Positions 45,026-55,962 of a stretch of 64,000 bases of DNA are shown one piece after another. The notes beneath the pieces are model-generated. The model had not been told where the DNA came from, made no database searches, and saw nothing but the letters and a program-made list of their open reading frames with translations. The position numbers and the translations under genes are program-made. How positions within the stretch are numbered: the stretch's first letter is position 1; every line of letters starts with the position of its first letter. Source of the stretch: Mycobacterium syngnathidarum (GTDB taxonomy: Bacteria; Actinomycetota; Actinomycetes; Mycobacteriales; Mycobacteriaceae); assembly GCF_001942625.1 (NCBI RefSeq), contig NZ_MLCL01000033.1, forward strand, positions 235,084 through 299,083. Direction: 5' to 3'.

Positions 45026-47508
45026 CCACTACCGTGCTCGCGTATTTGCCCAGCCCGTCACAGGGTGTCTGGCATCTGGGCCCGGTGCCGCTCCGCGCAT
45101 ACGCGCTCTGCATCATCGTGGGCATCATCGCCGCACTGGTGATCGGCGACCGGCGTTGGCAGGCGCGCGGCGGCCAAGCCGGCGTCATCTATGACATTGC
45201 TTTGTGGGCAGTGCCTTTCGGTCTCGTAGGTGGCCGGCTGTACCACGTCATGACGGACTGGCCCACATATTTCGGGCCCGGCGGCAAAGGGCTCGGCGCC
45301 GCCTTCCAGGTCTGGCAGGGCGGCCTTGGCATCTGGGGCGCGGTGGCACTGGGTGGCGTCGGAGCCTGGATCGGTTGCCGCACGCGTGGCATTCCACTGC
45401 CGGCCTTCGGAGATGCCATCGCACCCGGAATCATCTTGGCGCAGGCCATCGGCCGGCTCGGCAACTACTTCAATCAAGAGCTGTACGGCGGCGACACCAC
45501 GGTGCCGTGGGGCCTGGTGATCTACAGACGGCTCAACGCTGCCGGCATCCCCGACGACCTCAACGGAGTGTCGACCGGCGAGGTCTTACGCGTGGTCCAT
45601 CCGACCTTCTTGTACGAATTGCTATGGAACCTCCTGGTATTCGCACTGCTGATCTGGGCTGACCGCAAGTTCAAGCTCGGCCACGGCCGGCTGTTCGCGC
45701 TCTACGTGGCCGGCTACTGTGCGGGCCGCTTCATGGTCGAGTTGATGCGCAGCGACCCGGCGACGGAATTCGCCGGTATCCGCGTCAACACCTTCACCTC
45801 GACTTTCGTGTTCATCGGTGCCGTCGTTTACATCATGCTGGCGACCAAGGGCCGGGATGATCCGGCGACGTTGGCCGGCAAGAGTGATGAGGACGAGTCG
45901 ACCGTCGATGAGCTCGGCAAGGAGCTTGTCGGAGCGGCCGCGACCACCGGCGTCGTCGCGGCGGCAGCGGTGGCAGGCCAAGACGATGACGAAGATGCCG
46001 ACCACATGCATCCGGACGAGGTCGGCGCCAGCGAAGACGATGGAGCCGAGGCCGCTGCGGCGATCGAGCTGAAGGCGATCACCAAGGAGCCTGAGGACGA
46101 GGACGCCGAGGTTGTCGAGCCGACTGGCGTAGAAGCCGACGTCACGGAAGAACCGGCCGAAGACGTTGAGGGCGAGTCCGAGGGTGCTGCTGACGAATCT
46201 GCCGACGAAGCGGGGGCTGAGGAAGCCGAGGCGGACGTCACGGAAGAAGCGTCAGACGAGGTTGAGGCCGAAGTCGCGGCGGAGCCGGTTGCCGCCGCGG
46301 AGGATGACGTCGAAGAGGCGGATGAGCAGGCCGAGTCGGTGACCGACGAGTCGACCGTCGCCGAAGACGAGGCGGAAGTCGACTCCGAGGATGCTGCCAA
46401 CGAGGCTGAGGACGCCGAGGCGGACGTCCCTGAAGAAGCGTCAGACGGCGTTGAGGCTCTAGCCGAGGCGGAGCCGGTGGCCGCCGCGGAGGATGACGTC
46501 GAAGAGGCGGATGAGCAGGCCGAGTCGGTGACCGACGACGAGCCCACCGTCGCCGAAGGTGAGGTGGACGCCGACTCCGAGGGTGCTGCCGACGAATCTG
46601 TCGACGAGGCGGAGGACGCCGAGGTCGACGTCACGGAAGAGTCGGGCGGCGAGCCTGAGTCTGACGCCGAAGCCGAGGCCGGCGTCACGGAAGAAGCGTC
46701 AGACGGCGTTGAGGCTGAGGCTGTCGATGAGCCCACCGTCGCCGAAGGTGAGGTGGACGCCGACTCCGAGGATGCTGCCAACGAGGCTGAGGACGCCGAG
46801 GCGGACGTCCCTGAAGAAGCGTCAGACGGCGTTGAGGCTCTAGCCGAGGCGGAGCCGGTGGCCGCCGCGGAGGATGACGTCGAAGAGGCGGATGAGCAGG
46901 CCGAGTCGGTGACCGACGACGAGCCCACCGTCGCCGAAGGTGAGGTGGACGCCGACTCCGAGGGTGCTGCCGACGAGGCTGAGGAAGCCGAGGCCGACGC
47001 CACCGAGGAAGCGACAGACGAGGCCCAATCCGAGGCCGACGACGAGTCGATCGAGGCGGAATCTGGAGCCGGCGAGCAAGCCCCGGAAGCGGCGAATGAG
47101 GAGGCCGAGTCGGCGACCGTCGAGGAGCCCACGGACGCCGAAGGCGAGGCGGAAGCCGGCTCCGAGGATGCTGCCGACGAGATCGCCGCTGACCAACCCA
47201 CCGACGAGCCTGAGGCGGACGAAGACGGCGACACCGTCACCGATACTGCCGACGCCGACGCCGACGAGGAGTCTGAGGCTGCTGAGCCGGGCGACACCGA
47301 TGCCGACAGCGATGACGTGCCAGGTGAATCCGAGGCGGACGAGGCTGAAGCCGACGCCGTTTCAGAGTCGGAGACCGAAACAGCGGAAGACGCCGACGAG
47401 GGCGATGCGGTGGACGAGGCAGGAGCCACGTCCCCGGCACCCGCAGAGCAGCCCGAGCAGGCCAAGCGCGGTGGCCGAGTGCGGCGCTGGTTCCGGCGGA
47501 ACCGTTAA
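45022..47508 (+). CDS. lgt: Prolipoprotein diacylglyceryl transferase with long acidic tail
   Basis: Lgt moves diacylglycerol from phosphatidylglycerol to the Cys of prolipoproteins in the inner membrane. Residues ~1-280 are the enzyme, with seven membrane segments and the Lgt signature AIGRLGNYFNQELYGG. The remaining ~545 residues are an extremely acidic, Ala/Glu/Asp/Val-rich, repetitive and surely disordered region ending in a very basic RVRRWFRRNR. Mycobacterial Lgts often carry a C-terminal extension, but 828 aa is far above the ~280 of E. coli. TTG start overlaps trpA. A long Ser/Ala-rich frame on the other strand is a shadow of the tail. Confidence 0.93.
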   Translation: MTTTVLAYLPSPSQGVWHLGPVPLRAYALCIIVGIIAALVIGDRRWQARGGQAGVIYDIALWAVPFGLVGGRLYHVMTDWPTYFGPGGKGLGAAFQVWQGGLGIWGAVALGGVGAWIGCRTRGIPLPAFGDAIAPGIILAQAIGRLGNYFNQELYGGDTTVPWGLVIYRRLNAAGIPDDLNGVSTGEVLRVVHPTFLYELLWNLLVFALLIWADRKFKLGHGRLFALYVAGYCAGRFMVELMRSDPATEFAGIRVNTFTSTFVFIGAVVYIMLATKGRDDPATLAGKSDEDESTVDELGKELVGAAATTGVVAAAAVAGQDDDEDADHMHPDEVGASEDDGAEAAAAIELKAITKEPEDEDAEVVEPTGVEADVTEEPAEDVEGESEGAADESADEAGAEEAEADVTEEASDEVEAEVAAEPVAAAEDDVEEADEQAESVTDESTVAEDEAEVDSEDAANEAEDAEADVPEEASDGVEALAEAEPVAAAEDDVEEADEQAESVTDDEPTVAEGEVDADSEGAADESVDEAEDAEVDVTEESGGEPESDAEAEAGVTEEASDGVEAEAVDEPTVAEGEVDADSEDAANEAEDAEADVPEEASDGVEALAEAEPVAAAEDDVEEADEQAESVTDDEPTVAEGEVDADSEGAADEAEEAEADATEEATDEAQSEADDESIEAESGAGEQAPEAANEEAESATVEEPTDAEGEAEAGSEDAADEIAADQPTDEPEADEDGDTVTDTADADADEESEAAEPGDTDADSDDVPGESEADEAEADAVSESETETAEDADEGDAVDEAGATSPAPAEQPEQAKRGGRVRRWFRRNR
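46381..46976 (+). repeat. 215-bp exact repeat within the lgt tail (two copies, 381 bp apart)
   Basis: The segments 46381-46595 and 46762-46976 are identical base for base by eye. The offset of 381 bp is 127 codons, so the frame is kept. A shorter, diverged relative of the same unit lies at about 46280-46395. The pattern suggests recent expansion by recombination or slippage inside a coding repeat. Confidence 0.93.
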
Positions 47509-47535
47509 TAGCCGGCGCTCTGGCATCCTGGCTGT

Positions 47536-47949
47536 ATGACTGATCCTTCTCAGTCCCCAGATCCGTCCAGCGGCCCGCAGCCGGCCGGCTACCCATCGCC
47601 GGGCTACCCGCCGCCTGCGGGGTATCCGCCGCCACCTCCCGGTTACGCGCCGTACCCGTCGCCGTATGGGGATCCGAGTGCGCCGTACGGCCGCCATCCG
47701 ATCACTGGCGAACCGTTCTCCGACAAGTCCAAGGTGGTCGCAGGTCTGCTGCAGCTGCTCGGGCTTTTCGGTTTGGTCGGAATCGGCCGCATCTACATCG
47801 GCCAGACCGGTCTGGGTGTCGCCCAGTTGGTCGTGGGCTTGGTCACCTGCGGTCTGGGCGCCGTCATCTGGGGGATCGTCGACGCCGTCCTGATCCTCAC
47901 CGACAAAGTCCGCGACCCCTACGGGCGTCCGCTCCGTGATGGAACGTAA
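47536..47949 (+). CDS. TM2-domain protein with Pro/Tyr-rich N-terminus
   Basis: The 137-aa protein has a proline- and tyrosine-rich cytoplasmic-type N-terminus (PAGYPSPGYPPPAGYPPPPP) and then the TM2 domain. The domain is two helices around LLQLLGLFGLVGIGRIYIGQTGLG and VGLVTCGLGAVIWGIVDAVLIL, with the conserved G-x-G-R-x-Y/F-I-G stretch. TM2 proteins have no clear single role. It lies where M. tuberculosis has Rv1615 from memory. Confidence 0.85.
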   Translation: MTDPSQSPDPSSGPQPAGYPSPGYPPPAGYPPPPPGYAPYPSPYGDPSAPYGRHPITGEPFSDKSKVVAGLLQLLGLFGLVGIGRIYIGQTGLGVAQLVVGLVTCGLGAVIWGIVDAVLILTDKVRDPYGRPLRDGT

Positions 47950-48352
47950 CGGCTTCGTCGACACGACGGCGGGACGGCTCTCGCTGGTGACCACCGGCGG
48001 GCTCGGTGCCGGTGTCCTGGCGTACATCGGGTTGGCCGACCCGCACCGCCCGGGCTTTCTGTTCCCGGCATGCCCGTTCAAGACCCTGACCGGATGGAAT
48101 TGCCCGGCCTGTGGTGGGTTGCGGATGACCCATGACCTGTTGCACGGCGACGTGGGTGCAGCGATCGTCGACAACGTATTCGCCCTGGTCGGCCTGCCGG
48201 CACTGGCTGTGTGGATACTGGTGCGGTGGCGGCTGGGGAAGACACTTTTCCCGTGGCCGGCCGTAGCGACGATCGTGGTGGCGCTGGTGGTCTGGACAGT
48301 GGTGCGGAACCTGCCAGGGTTCCCGCTGGTCCCGACGTTAACCGCCCAGTAG
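47939..48352 (+). CDS. DUF2752 small membrane protein
   Basis: The 137-aa protein has the DUF2752 pattern FPACPFKTLTGWNCPACGGLRMTHDLLHGD, with a CP(A/F)CGG-type motif between two of its three or four membrane helices; the Cys residues may bind a metal or form a disulfide. Function is unknown. Its start overlaps the TM2 gene by 11 nt (a GTG just before the ATG is also possible). Confidence 0.82.
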   Translation: MERNGFVDTTAGRLSLVTTGGLGAGVLAYIGLADPHRPGFLFPACPFKTLTGWNCPACGGLRMTHDLLHGDVGAAIVDNVFALVGLPALAVWILVRWRLGKTLFPWPAVATIVVALVVWTVVRNLPGFPLVPTLTAQ

Positions 48353-48369
48353 TGGCCCATCTCCGCTGA

Positions 48370-48375
48370 TACACT
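48370..48375 (+). promoter_or_regulatory. gltB -10 box
   Basis: TACACT fits TANNNT and lies 63 nt before the gltB GTG, in the 85-nt gap after the DUF2752 gene. That would give a leader of about 55 nt with GGAGGT near its end. I cannot identify a -35 or a regulator site. Confidence 0.45.
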
Positions 48376-48437
48376 GAAAATTCGGGCCGGTGCAGTCCCG
48401 GGACCAGGATGTTCCGGACTTGCGGAGGTGCGATCAA

Positions 48438-51400
48438 GTGCTGTTTTCGGCATTGCCAGATGCGCAGGGACTCTACGACCCTGCCAATGAGGCCGATTCC
48501 TGTGGCGTGGCCATGATCACCGACATCCAGGGCCGCCGCTCCCACGGCATCGTCACTGATGGCCTGACCGCTCTTGAACATCTCGAACACCGCGGTGCTG
48601 CCGGGGCCGAACCCAACAGCGGTGACGGCGCCGGCATCCTGCTGCAGCTGCCGGTCGAACTGCTGCGCGACCTGGTCAACTTCGCCCTCCCCGGTCCGGC
48701 ACCCGACGGCAGCAACACCTTTGCCGCCGGCATCTGTTTTCTGCCGCAGGACGAGGATGCGCGCAGTGTCGCCCGCGCCCGCATCGAGGCTTTGGCCACC
48801 GAGGAAGGCCTGGAGGTGCTGGGCTGGCGGGAGGTTCCGGTCGATCCGGAGGGCGCGGAGATCGGTAAGACGGCGCTGGGCTGTATGCCGTACATGGCGC
48901 AGCTGTTCGTCGCGGCACCGGAGAACGGTGGGGTCCGGGCCGGCGGGATCGAGCTCGACCGCAAGGTATATCCGCTACGCAAGCGGGCCGAACAAGGCAC
49001 GGGCGTCGATGCGGTCTACTTTGCGTCGCTGTCGAGCCGGACCATCGTGTACAAGGGCATGCTGACGACAATGCAGCTGCCGCAATACTTTCCGGACTTG
49101 CGCGACGAGCGCTGCATGAGCGCGATCGCGATTGTGCACAGTCGTTTCTCGACCAACACCTTCCCGTCCTGGCCGCTGGCGCACCCGTTCCGGTTCGTCG
49201 CCCACAATGGCGAGATCAATACCGTGCGCGGCAACCGCAACCGCATGCACGCCCGTGAGGCCCTGCTGGCCAGCGCACGGATTCCCGGTGATCTGAGCCG
49301 GCTGTCGCCGATCTGCACCCCCGACGCCTCCGACTCGGCGTCCTTCGACGAGGTGCTCGAACTGTTGCATCTGGGCGGGCGCAGCTTGCCGCATGCGGTG
49401 CTGATGATGATCCCGGAGGCGTGGGAGAACGCCACCACCATGGATGCCGCAGAGCGTGCGTTCTGGAAGTTCCACGCCTCATTGATGGAGCCGTGGGACG
49501 GGCCGGCCTGTGTTACGTTCACCGACGGCACGGTGGTTGGTGCGGTGTTGGACCGCAACGGTTTACGCCCTGGCCGGTGGTGGCGCACGGTCGACGACCG
49601 GATCATTCTGGCCAGCGAGAGCGGTGTGCTCGACGTGCCGTCGGGCGAGATCGTCGCAAAGGGCCGGCTGCAGCCTGGGAAGATGTTCCTGGTCGACACG
49701 GCGGCTGGGCGAATCATTCCCGATGACGAGATCAAGGAGCAGCTGGCTGCGGCCGAACCCTACGGTGAGTGGCTGCATGCCGGACTTCTCGATCTGGCCA
49801 CCTTGCCCGAGCGGTCTCGCAGCCAGCCGAATCATGAGTCGGTGGTGCGTCGGCAGATCGCGTTCGGCTACACCGAAGAGGAGCTGCGGATCCTTTTGAC
49901 ACCGATGGCGGCCTCGGGTGGGGAGCCGCTCGGTTCGATGGGCACCGATACCCCGGTTGCGGTGCTCTCCAAGCGCTCACGGCTGCTCTATGACTACTTC
50001 GTCGAACTGTTCGCCCAGGTCACCAACCCGCCTTTGGACGCGATTCGCGAAGAGGTGGTCACCTCGATGGCTCGCGTGATGGGCCCCGAGGAGAACCTGC
50101 TGGAACCTTCTGCGGCGTCATGTCGCCAGATCGTCCTGCGCTGGCCGGTTCTCGACAACGACGAGCTCAGCAAGATCGTCCACATCAACGATGACGGCGA
50201 GCATCCGGGCCTGCGTACCACCGTGTTGCGCGCGCTCTACGATGTCGAGCGGGGTGGGGAAGGGCTGGCCGAAGCGCTCGACGACCTGCAGATGCGGGCG
50301 ACCGAGGCGATTGCCAAAGGCGCACACACCCTGGTGATCTCGGATCGGGATTCCGACCACACCCGAGCTCCGGTGCCGTCACTGCTTGCCGTTTCGGCGG
50401 TGCACCATCACTTGGTCCGCACCAAGGAACGCACCAAGGTGGCGTTGGTGGTGGAAAGCGGCGATGCCCGGGAAGTCCATCACATCGCGATGCTCATCGG
50501 ATATGGCGCCGCGGCTGTCAATCCCTATCTGGCCTTCGAGTCGATCGAGGATCTGATCCGCGAGGGTGAGCTGACCGGTATCGAAACCGGCGCCGCTGTG
50601 CGCAATTACGTCAAGGCGTTGGGCAAGGGCGTGGTCAAGGTGATGAGCAAAATGGGCATTTCGACGGTCGCGTCCTACACTGCCGCCCAGGTTTTCGAGG
50701 CGATCGGGCTGAGCCGCGACGTCGTCGACGAGTACTTCACCGGCACCAGCAGCCAGCTCGGTGGAATCGGCCTCGATGTGCTGGCCGAGGAGGTCAAGCT
50801 CCGGCATCGGCGGGCCTACCCGGAGAACCCCACCGAGCGGGTGCACCGTCGCCTCGAGGTCGGTGGTGAGTATGCGTTCCGCCGCGAGGGTGAGCTGCAC
50901 CTGTTCACTCCGGAAGTGGTTTTCCTGCTCCAGCATTCGACCCGCACCGGACGTCGGGACATCTTCGCCGAATACTCTGCCGAGGTCGACCGGCTGTCCC
51001 GGCAAGGTGGGACGCTGCGCGGCCTGTTCGAGTTCAAGAAGGGGCTGCGGCCTCCGGTTCCGCTGGAGGAGGTCGAGCCCGTCGAGTCGATCGTGACGCG
51101 GTTCAACACCGGTGCGATGAGCTACGGATCCATCTCGGCGGAGGCCCACGAGACCATGGCGATCGCCATGAACAACCTCGGTGGGCGGTCCAACAGCGGT
51201 GAGGGCGGGGAGGATGTAGACCGCCTCTACAATCCGCGCCGGCGCAGCGCAGTGAAGCAGGTTGCCTCGGGCCGCTTCGGTGTCACCAGCGACTACCTGG
51301 TCAATGCCACCGACATCCAGATCAAGATGGCGCAGGGGGCCAAACCCGGTGAGGGAGGCCAGCTTCCGGGTTACAAGGTGTACCCCAGTATCGCCAAGAC

Positions 51401-53006
51401 CCGGCACTCCACGCCCGGTGTCGGGTTGATATCGCCGCCTCCGCACCACGACATCTATTCGATCGAGGACCTGGCTCAGCTCATCCACGATCTGAAGAAC
51501 GCCAATGCCGACGCACGGATCCACGTGAAGCTGGTCAGCAGCGTAGGGGTCGGCACGGTTGCGGCGGGGGTGTCCAAGGCGCACGCCGATGTGGTGTTGA
51601 TCTCCGGGTATGACGGGGGTACCGGCGCGGCGCCGCTGACGTCGCTCAAGCATGCCGGGGCGCCGTGGGAGATCGGGCTGGCCGACACCCAGCAGACCCT
51701 GGTGCTCAACGGTTTGCGTGATCGGATCACGGTGCAGTGCGACGGTGGCATGCGCAGTGCGCGTGACGTGATTGTGGCAGCCCTGCTCGGTGCCGAAGAA
51801 TTCGGGTTCGCCACTGCGCCGCTGGTGGTGTCGGGCTGCATCATGATGCGCGTGTGCCACCTCGATACCTGTCCGGTCGGTGTGGCCACTCAGAACCCGG
51901 AATTGCGGGCACGGTTCAACGGCAAGCCAGAATTCGTGGAGAACTTCTTCACGTTCGTCGCCGAGGACATCCGCCGCTACTTGGCCGAGCTGGGTTTCCG
52001 CAGCATCGACGAGGCGGTCGGTCACGCTGAGGTGCTCGATACCGATCCCGGTGTGGCGCACTGGAAGAGCCGTGGACTCGATCTCAGCCCCATCTTCACG
52101 TTGCCCGCGGGTTCCGAGGGCAGCGAGCTCACCCAGCGGCGTCGCACGCGCGGCCAAGATCACGGGCTCGATCAGGCGCTCGACCAAACCCTGATCCAGC
52201 TTGCCGAGGGGGCTCTGGAAGACGCACACCCGGTGCGGCTTGAGCTTCCGGTACGCAATGTCAACCGCACGGTGGGCACCCTGCTGGGGGCAGAGGTCAC
52301 CCGACGCTACGGTGCGGCGGGGTTGCCCGACAACACGATTCACGTCACTTTGACGGGGTCGGCGGGCCAGTCCATCGGGGCGTTCCTACCTCCTGGTGTG
52401 ACATTGGAGCTGGTCGGTGACGCCAACGACTATGTGGGTAAGGGGCTTTCGGGCGGCCGGGTGATCGTGCGGCCCCCTGAGGATGTGCTGTTCCTACCCG
52501 AGGACAACGTCATCGCAGGCAACACCCTGCTCTACGGTGCCACCTCGGGTGAGGTGTTCCTGCGCGGCCGGGTGGGGGAGCGGTTCTGCGCCCGCAATTC
52601 CGGGGCTCTGGCCGTCGTCGAGGGCGTGGGCGATCACGCGTGTGAGTACATGACGGGCGGCCGGGTGGTGATCCTGGGTAAGACCGGACGCAACCTCGCC
52701 GCCGGCATGTCCGGCGGTATCGCCTTCGTGCTCGGTCTGGACCCGGCTCGGGTCAACACCGAAATGGTGCAACTTCAGCGACCGGAAGGCGAGGATCTGG
52801 CCTGGTTGCACGCGGTGGTGGCCGATCACGCGCGCCACACCGGTAGCACGCTGGCCGGCTCGATCCTGGCTGATTGGCCAAGGCGCAGCGCGCAATTCAC
52901 CAAAGTAATGCCCACCGACTACGAGCGTGTGCTGCAGGCGACCCGGATGGCCAAGGCCGAGGGCCGTGATGTGGACAGCGCGATCATGGAGGCCAGCCGT
53001 GGCTGA
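48438..53006 (+). CDS. gltB: Glutamate synthase (NADPH), large subunit
   Basis: GltB makes glutamate from glutamine and 2-oxoglutarate with electrons from GltD. The 1522-aa protein shows all parts in order. These are a short propeptide ending before Cys in SCGVAMITD (the N-terminal glutaminase nucleophile), the class II amidotransferase domain ([13 protein letters not shown]), the central domain, the FMN/2-oxoglutarate domain ([11 protein letters not shown]), the 3Fe-4S site CHLDTCPVG, and the C-terminal beta-helix ([14 protein letters not shown]). I chose GTG with GGAGGT at 8-nt spacing; an in-frame GTG 48 nt upstream lacks one. Overlaps gltD by 8 nt. Confidence 0.96.
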   Translation: MLFSALPDAQGLYDPANEADSCGVAMITDIQGRRSHGIVTDGLTALEHLEHRGAAGAEPNSGDGAGILLQLPVELLRDLVNFALPGPAPDGSNTFAAGICFLPQDEDARSVARARIEALATEEGLEVLGWREVPVDPEGAEIGKTALGCMPYMAQLFVAAPENGGVRAGGIELDRKVYPLRKRAEQGTGVDAVYFASLSSRTIVYKGMLTTMQLPQYFPDLRDERCMSAIAIVHSRFSTNTFPSWPLAHPFRFVAHNGEINTVRGNRNRMHAREALLASARIPGDLSRLSPICTPDASDSASFDEVLELLHLGGRSLPHAVLMMIPEAWENATTMDAAERAFWKFHASLMEPWDGPACVTFTDGTVVGAVLDRNGLRPGRWWRTVDDRIILASESGVLDVPSGEIVAKGRLQPGKMFLVDTAAGRIIPDDEIKEQLAAAEPYGEWLHAGLLDLATLPERSRSQPNHESVVRRQIAFGYTEEELRILLTPMAASGGEPLGSMGTDTPVAVLSKRSRLLYDYFVELFAQVTNPPLDAIREEVVTSMARVMGPEENLLEPSAASCRQIVLRWPVLDNDELSKIVHINDDGEHPGLRTTVLRALYDVERGGEGLAEALDDLQMRATEAIAKGAHTLVISDRDSDHTRAPVPSLLAVSAVHHHLVRTKERTKVALVVESGDAREVHHIAMLIGYGAAAVNPYLAFESIEDLIREGELTGIETGAAVRNYVKALGKGVVKVMSKMGISTVASYTAAQVFEAIGLSRDVVDEYFTGTSSQLGGIGLDVLAEEVKLRHRRAYPENPTERVHRRLEVGGEYAFRREGELHLFTPEVVFLLQHSTRTGRRDIFAEYSAEVDRLSRQGGTLRGLFEFKKGLRPPVPLEEVEPVESIVTRFNTGAMSYGSISAEAHETMAIAMNNLGGRSNSGEGGEDVDRLYNPRRRSAVKQVASGRFGVTSDYLVNATDIQIKMAQGAKPGEGGQLPGYKVYPSIAKTRHSTPGVGLISPPPHHDIYSIEDLAQLIHDLKNANADARIHVKLVSSVGVGTVAAGVSKAHADVVLISGYDGGTGAAPLTSLKHAGAPWEIGLADTQQTLVLNGLRDRITVQCDGGMRSARDVIVAALLGAEEFGFATAPLVVSGCIMMRVCHLDTCPVGVATQNPELRARFNGKPEFVENFFTFVAEDIRRYLAELGFRSIDEAVGHAEVLDTDPGVAHWKSRGLDLSPIFTLPAGSEGSELTQRRRTRGQDHGLDQALDQTLIQLAEGALEDAHPVRLELPVRNVNRTVGTLLGAEVTRRYGAAGLPDNTIHVTLTGSAGQSIGAFLPPGVTLELVGDANDYVGKGLSGGRVIVRPPEDVLFLPEDNVIAGNTLLYGATSGEVFLRGRVGERFCARNSGALAVVEGVGDHACEYMTGGRVVILGKTGRNLAAGMSGGIAFVLGLDPARVNTEMVQLQRPEGEDLAWLHAVVADHARHTGSTLAGSILADWPRRSAQFTKVMPTDYERVLQATRMAKAEGRDVDSAIMEASRG

Positions 53007-54501
53007 TCCGACCGGATTTCTTCGGGTTCCCAAGATCGAGGCCGCCAAGCGACCGGTCGATGAGCGGGTGGGGGACTGGCGCGAGGTGTACGAGCGTGAG
53101 GATCCCAACGAGCGGGCCGGCGAGGTGTCGCAGCAGGCCCGTCGCTGCATGGATTGCGGGATCCCGTTCTGCCACTCGGGCAAGGCGGGTTGCCCGTTGG
53201 GGAACCTGATCCCGGAATGGAATGACCTGGTGCGGCGTGGGCGCTGGGATGCGGCCAGTGATCGCCTGCACGCCACCAACAACTTTCCGGAGTTCACCGG
53301 GCGGCTTTGCCCGGCGCCGTGTGAGGCGGCCTGCGTGCTGTCGATCGCCGAGGAGCAGACCGGCGGCAGTGTGACGATCAAACGGATCGAGCAGACCATC
53401 GCCGATCATGCCTGGATGAACGGCACCGTCGAACCTGCACCGGCCGCCATCTCGACAGGCAAGAGCGTCGCGGTTGTCGGCTCGGGCCCGGCGGGTTTGG
53501 CTGCCGCACAACAACTCACCCGTGCCGGCCACGACGTCACCGTCTACGAGCGGGACGACCGGGTGGGTGGGCTGTTGCGCTACGGCATCCCCGAGTACAA
53601 GCTCGAGAAGTCGGTGCTCAATCAGCGTCTGGCCCAGATGCGCGCCGAGGGCACCCGGTTCGTCACCGAATGTGAGGTCGGTGTCGACCTGACGGTCGAG
53701 CAGTTACGTGAGCGTCACCAGGCGGTCGTGCTGGCGGTAGGGGCGCTGCGGGGCCGCGACAACGATGTGCCCGGCCGCGAACTCGACGGCGTGCATCTGG
53801 CGATGGAGCATCTGGTGCCGGCCAACCGGGAATGCGAGGGTGACGCGTCCGCGTCGATCTCGGCAGCGGGCAAGCACGTGGTGATCATCGGTGGGGGTGA
53901 CACCTGTGCCGACTGCCTGGGTACCGCGCACCGTCAGGGTGCGGCGTCGGTGACTCAGCTCGACTACAACGCCGAGCCGCCGGAGGCCCGCGACGACGAA
54001 CTCTCCCCGTGGCCCACGTGGCCGTTGGTGTTGCGTACCTCCCCCGCGCACGCCGAAGGCGGTGCCCGCCGCTTCGAGGTGGCCGTGCAGAGATTCATCG
54101 GCGATGACAACGGCCATGTGCGCGCCATCGAGATCGCCGAGGTCCGGGTGGCCCGGGATGCCGACGGGCGCCGCGAGATCATCCCGGTGGGTGAGTCGTT
54201 GCAGATCCCGTGCGACCTCGCGCTACTGGCGATCGGCTTCGAGGGCGTCGAGCACATGGCCCTGCTCGACGGGTTGAACCTCAAGTTGTCCCGGCGCGGC
54301 ACGGTGTCGTGTGGTTCGGACTGGCAGACCGATGCTCCCGGCGTGTTCGTCTGCGGTGACGCGCATCGGGGCGCCTCGCTGGTCGTGTGGGCCATCGCGG
54401 AAGGGCGCAGCGCGGCGCACGCCGTGGACGCCTACCTGATGGGCGAGTCGGATCTGCCCTCGCCGGTGCGGCCCGGCACACTGCCTCTGAGCGTCGTCTG
54501 A
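52999..54501 (+). CDS. gltD: Glutamate synthase, small (NADPH-oxidising) subunit
   Basis: GltD oxidises NADPH and passes electrons through FAD and [4Fe-4S] clusters to GltB. The 500-aa protein has N-terminal cluster cysteines in [11 protein letters not shown] and [12 protein letters not shown], a second set in [10 protein letters not shown], the FAD motif [13 protein letters not shown] and the NADPH-side motif [21 protein letters not shown] start overlaps gltB by 8 nt; the frame continues upstream as a shadow. Confidence 0.96.
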   Translation: MADPTGFLRVPKIEAAKRPVDERVGDWREVYEREDPNERAGEVSQQARRCMDCGIPFCHSGKAGCPLGNLIPEWNDLVRRGRWDAASDRLHATNNFPEFTGRLCPAPCEAACVLSIAEEQTGGSVTIKRIEQTIADHAWMNGTVEPAPAAISTGKSVAVVGSGPAGLAAAQQLTRAGHDVTVYERDDRVGGLLRYGIPEYKLEKSVLNQRLAQMRAEGTRFVTECEVGVDLTVEQLRERHQAVVLAVGALRGRDNDVPGRELDGVHLAMEHLVPANRECEGDASASISAAGKHVVIIGGGDTCADCLGTAHRQGAASVTQLDYNAEPPEARDDELSPWPTWPLVLRTSPAHAEGGARRFEVAVQRFIGDDNGHVRAIEIAEVRVARDADGRREIIPVGESLQIPCDLALLAIGFEGVEHMALLDGLNLKLSRRGTVSCGSDWQTDAPGVFVCGDAHRGASLVVWAIAEGRSAAHAVDAYLMGESDLPSPVRPGTLPLSVV

Positions 54502-54514
54502 ATCGATTAACGAC

Positions 54515-54520
54515 TATGCT
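54515..54520 (+). promoter_or_regulatory. pyk -10 box, leaderless-type
   Basis: TATGCT fits TANNNT and ends 8 nt before the pyk GTG, so the mRNA probably starts at the start codon. The gap between gltD and pyk is only 27 nt. Confidence 0.55.
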
Positions 54521-54528
54521 GACATGAC

Positions 54529-55947
54529 GTGAGCAGACGCGGAAAAATCGTTTGTACGCTTGGTCCCGCTACCAGCACTGATGAGACGGTGCGGGCCCTG
54601 GTGGAGGCCGGGATGGATGTCGCCCGGCTGAACTTCAGCCACGGTGATTACACCGACCACGAAGCTTCCTACAAGCACGTGCGGGCGGCATCGGATGCCA
54701 CGGGTCACGCCGTGGGCGTGCTTGCTGACCTGCAGGGTCCCAAGATCCGGTTGGGCCGGTTCGCCGACGGGCCGACCTACTGGGCCACCGGTGAGTCGGT
54801 GCGGATCACAGTCGACGACTGTGAGGGCAATCACGACCGGGTGTCGACCACCTACAAGCGGTTGGCCGAGGACGCCCGGCCGGGGGATCGAGTGCTTGTC
54901 GACGACGGCAATGTCGGTCTGAAGGTCGATGCGATCGACGGCAACGACGTGGTCTGCACGGTCACCGAGGGCGGCCCTGTCAGCAACAACAAGGGCATGT
55001 CCCTGCCGGGTATGAACGTGACGGCGCCGGCACTGTCCGAAAAGGACATCGAGGATCTCGAGTTCGCGCTGCGACTCGGTGTGGATCTGGTCGCGCTGTC
55101 GTTCGTCCGGTCACCCGCCGACGTCGAGTTGGTCCATGAGGTGATGGACCGGGTGGGTCGGCGCGTCCCCGTGATCGCCAAGCTGGAGAAGCCCGAGGCG
55201 GTCGAGAACCTCGAGGCCATCGTGCTGGCGTTCGACGCGATCATGGTGGCGCGCGGCGACCTCGGCGTTGAACTGCCGCTCGAAGAGGTGCCGCTCGTGC
55301 AGAAGCGCGCCATCCAGATGGCAAGGGAGAACGCCAAACCCGTCATCGTCGCCACCCAGATGCTGGAGTCGATGATCGAAAGCTCCCGGCCTACCCGGGC
55401 CGAGGCCTCCGACGTCGCCAATGCGGTGCTCGACGGTGCCGACGCGGTGATGCTGTCCGGCGAGACCTCCGTCGGCAAGTACCCGCTGGAGGCCGTCAAG
55501 ACGATGGCACGCATCATCAAGGCGGTCGAGGACAACTCGGTGACAGTGCCGCCGCTGACCCACACTCCGCGGACCAAGCGCGGCGTGATCTCGTACGCGG
55601 CCCGCGACATCGGCGAGCGGCTGGACGCCAAGGCGCTGGTCGCTTTCACCCAGTCCGGGGACACGGTGCGCCGCCTGGCCCGGTTGCACACACCGCTTCC
55701 GGTGCTCGCGTTCACCGCGCTACCCGAGGTGCGCAGCCAGCTGGCGCTCACCTGGGGCACCGAGACGTTCATCGTGCCGCAGATGTCGAACACCGACGAC
55801 ATGATCCGTCAGGTCGACAAATCGCTGCTCGACCTCGGCCGCTACAAGCGTGGCGAGCTGGTGGTCATCGTGGCGGGCGCTCCGCCGGGCACAGTAGGCT
55901 CCACGAATCTGATCCATGTGCACCGCATCGGGGAGGACGACGTCTAA
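54529..55947 (+). CDS. pyk: Pyruvate kinase
   Basis: Pyk turns phosphoenolpyruvate and ADP into pyruvate and ATP. The 472-aa product begins SRRGKIVCTLGPATS and has LNFSHGDYTDH, the catalytic lysine in VIAKLEKPEAVENL and the signature AIMVARGDLGVELPLEEVPLVQK (in part). The C-terminal domain (ALVAFTQSGDTVRRLARLH) carries the effector region. GTG start, supported by the upstream -10 box. Confidence 0.97.
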   Translation: MSRRGKIVCTLGPATSTDETVRALVEAGMDVARLNFSHGDYTDHEASYKHVRAASDATGHAVGVLADLQGPKIRLGRFADGPTYWATGESVRITVDDCEGNHDRVSTTYKRLAEDARPGDRVLVDDGNVGLKVDAIDGNDVVCTVTEGGPVSNNKGMSLPGMNVTAPALSEKDIEDLEFALRLGVDLVALSFVRSPADVELVHEVMDRVGRRVPVIAKLEKPEAVENLEAIVLAFDAIMVARGDLGVELPLEEVPLVQKRAIQMARENAKPVIVATQMLESMIESSRPTRAEASDVANAVLDGADAVMLSGETSVGKYPLEAVKTMARIIKAVEDNSVTVPPLTHTPRTKRGVISYAARDIGERLDAKALVAFTQSGDTVRRLARLHTPLPVLAFTALPEVRSQLALTWGTETFIVPQMSNTDDMIRQVDKSLLDLGRYKRGELVVIVAGAPPGTVGSTNLIHVHRIGEDDV

Positions 55948-55962
55948 CGGGAAAGGGTTTCC

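Noticed and set aside
46381..46976. CRISPR-like or transposon repeat
   Set aside because: The repeats are in-frame parts of one coding sequence, only two exact copies, with no spacers or inverted ends.
45828..47465. A 545-codon Ser/Ala-rich open frame on the minus strand
   Set aside because: It is the complement of the Glu/Asp/Ala-rich lgt tail; GAG/GAC/GCC codons read backwards give Ser/Ala codons with no stops. No ribosome site or known motif.
50379..52343. A 654-codon minus-strand frame antisense to gltB
   Set aside because: gltB is clear along its full length; long antisense frames are common in GC-rich DNA and this one has no recognisable domain.
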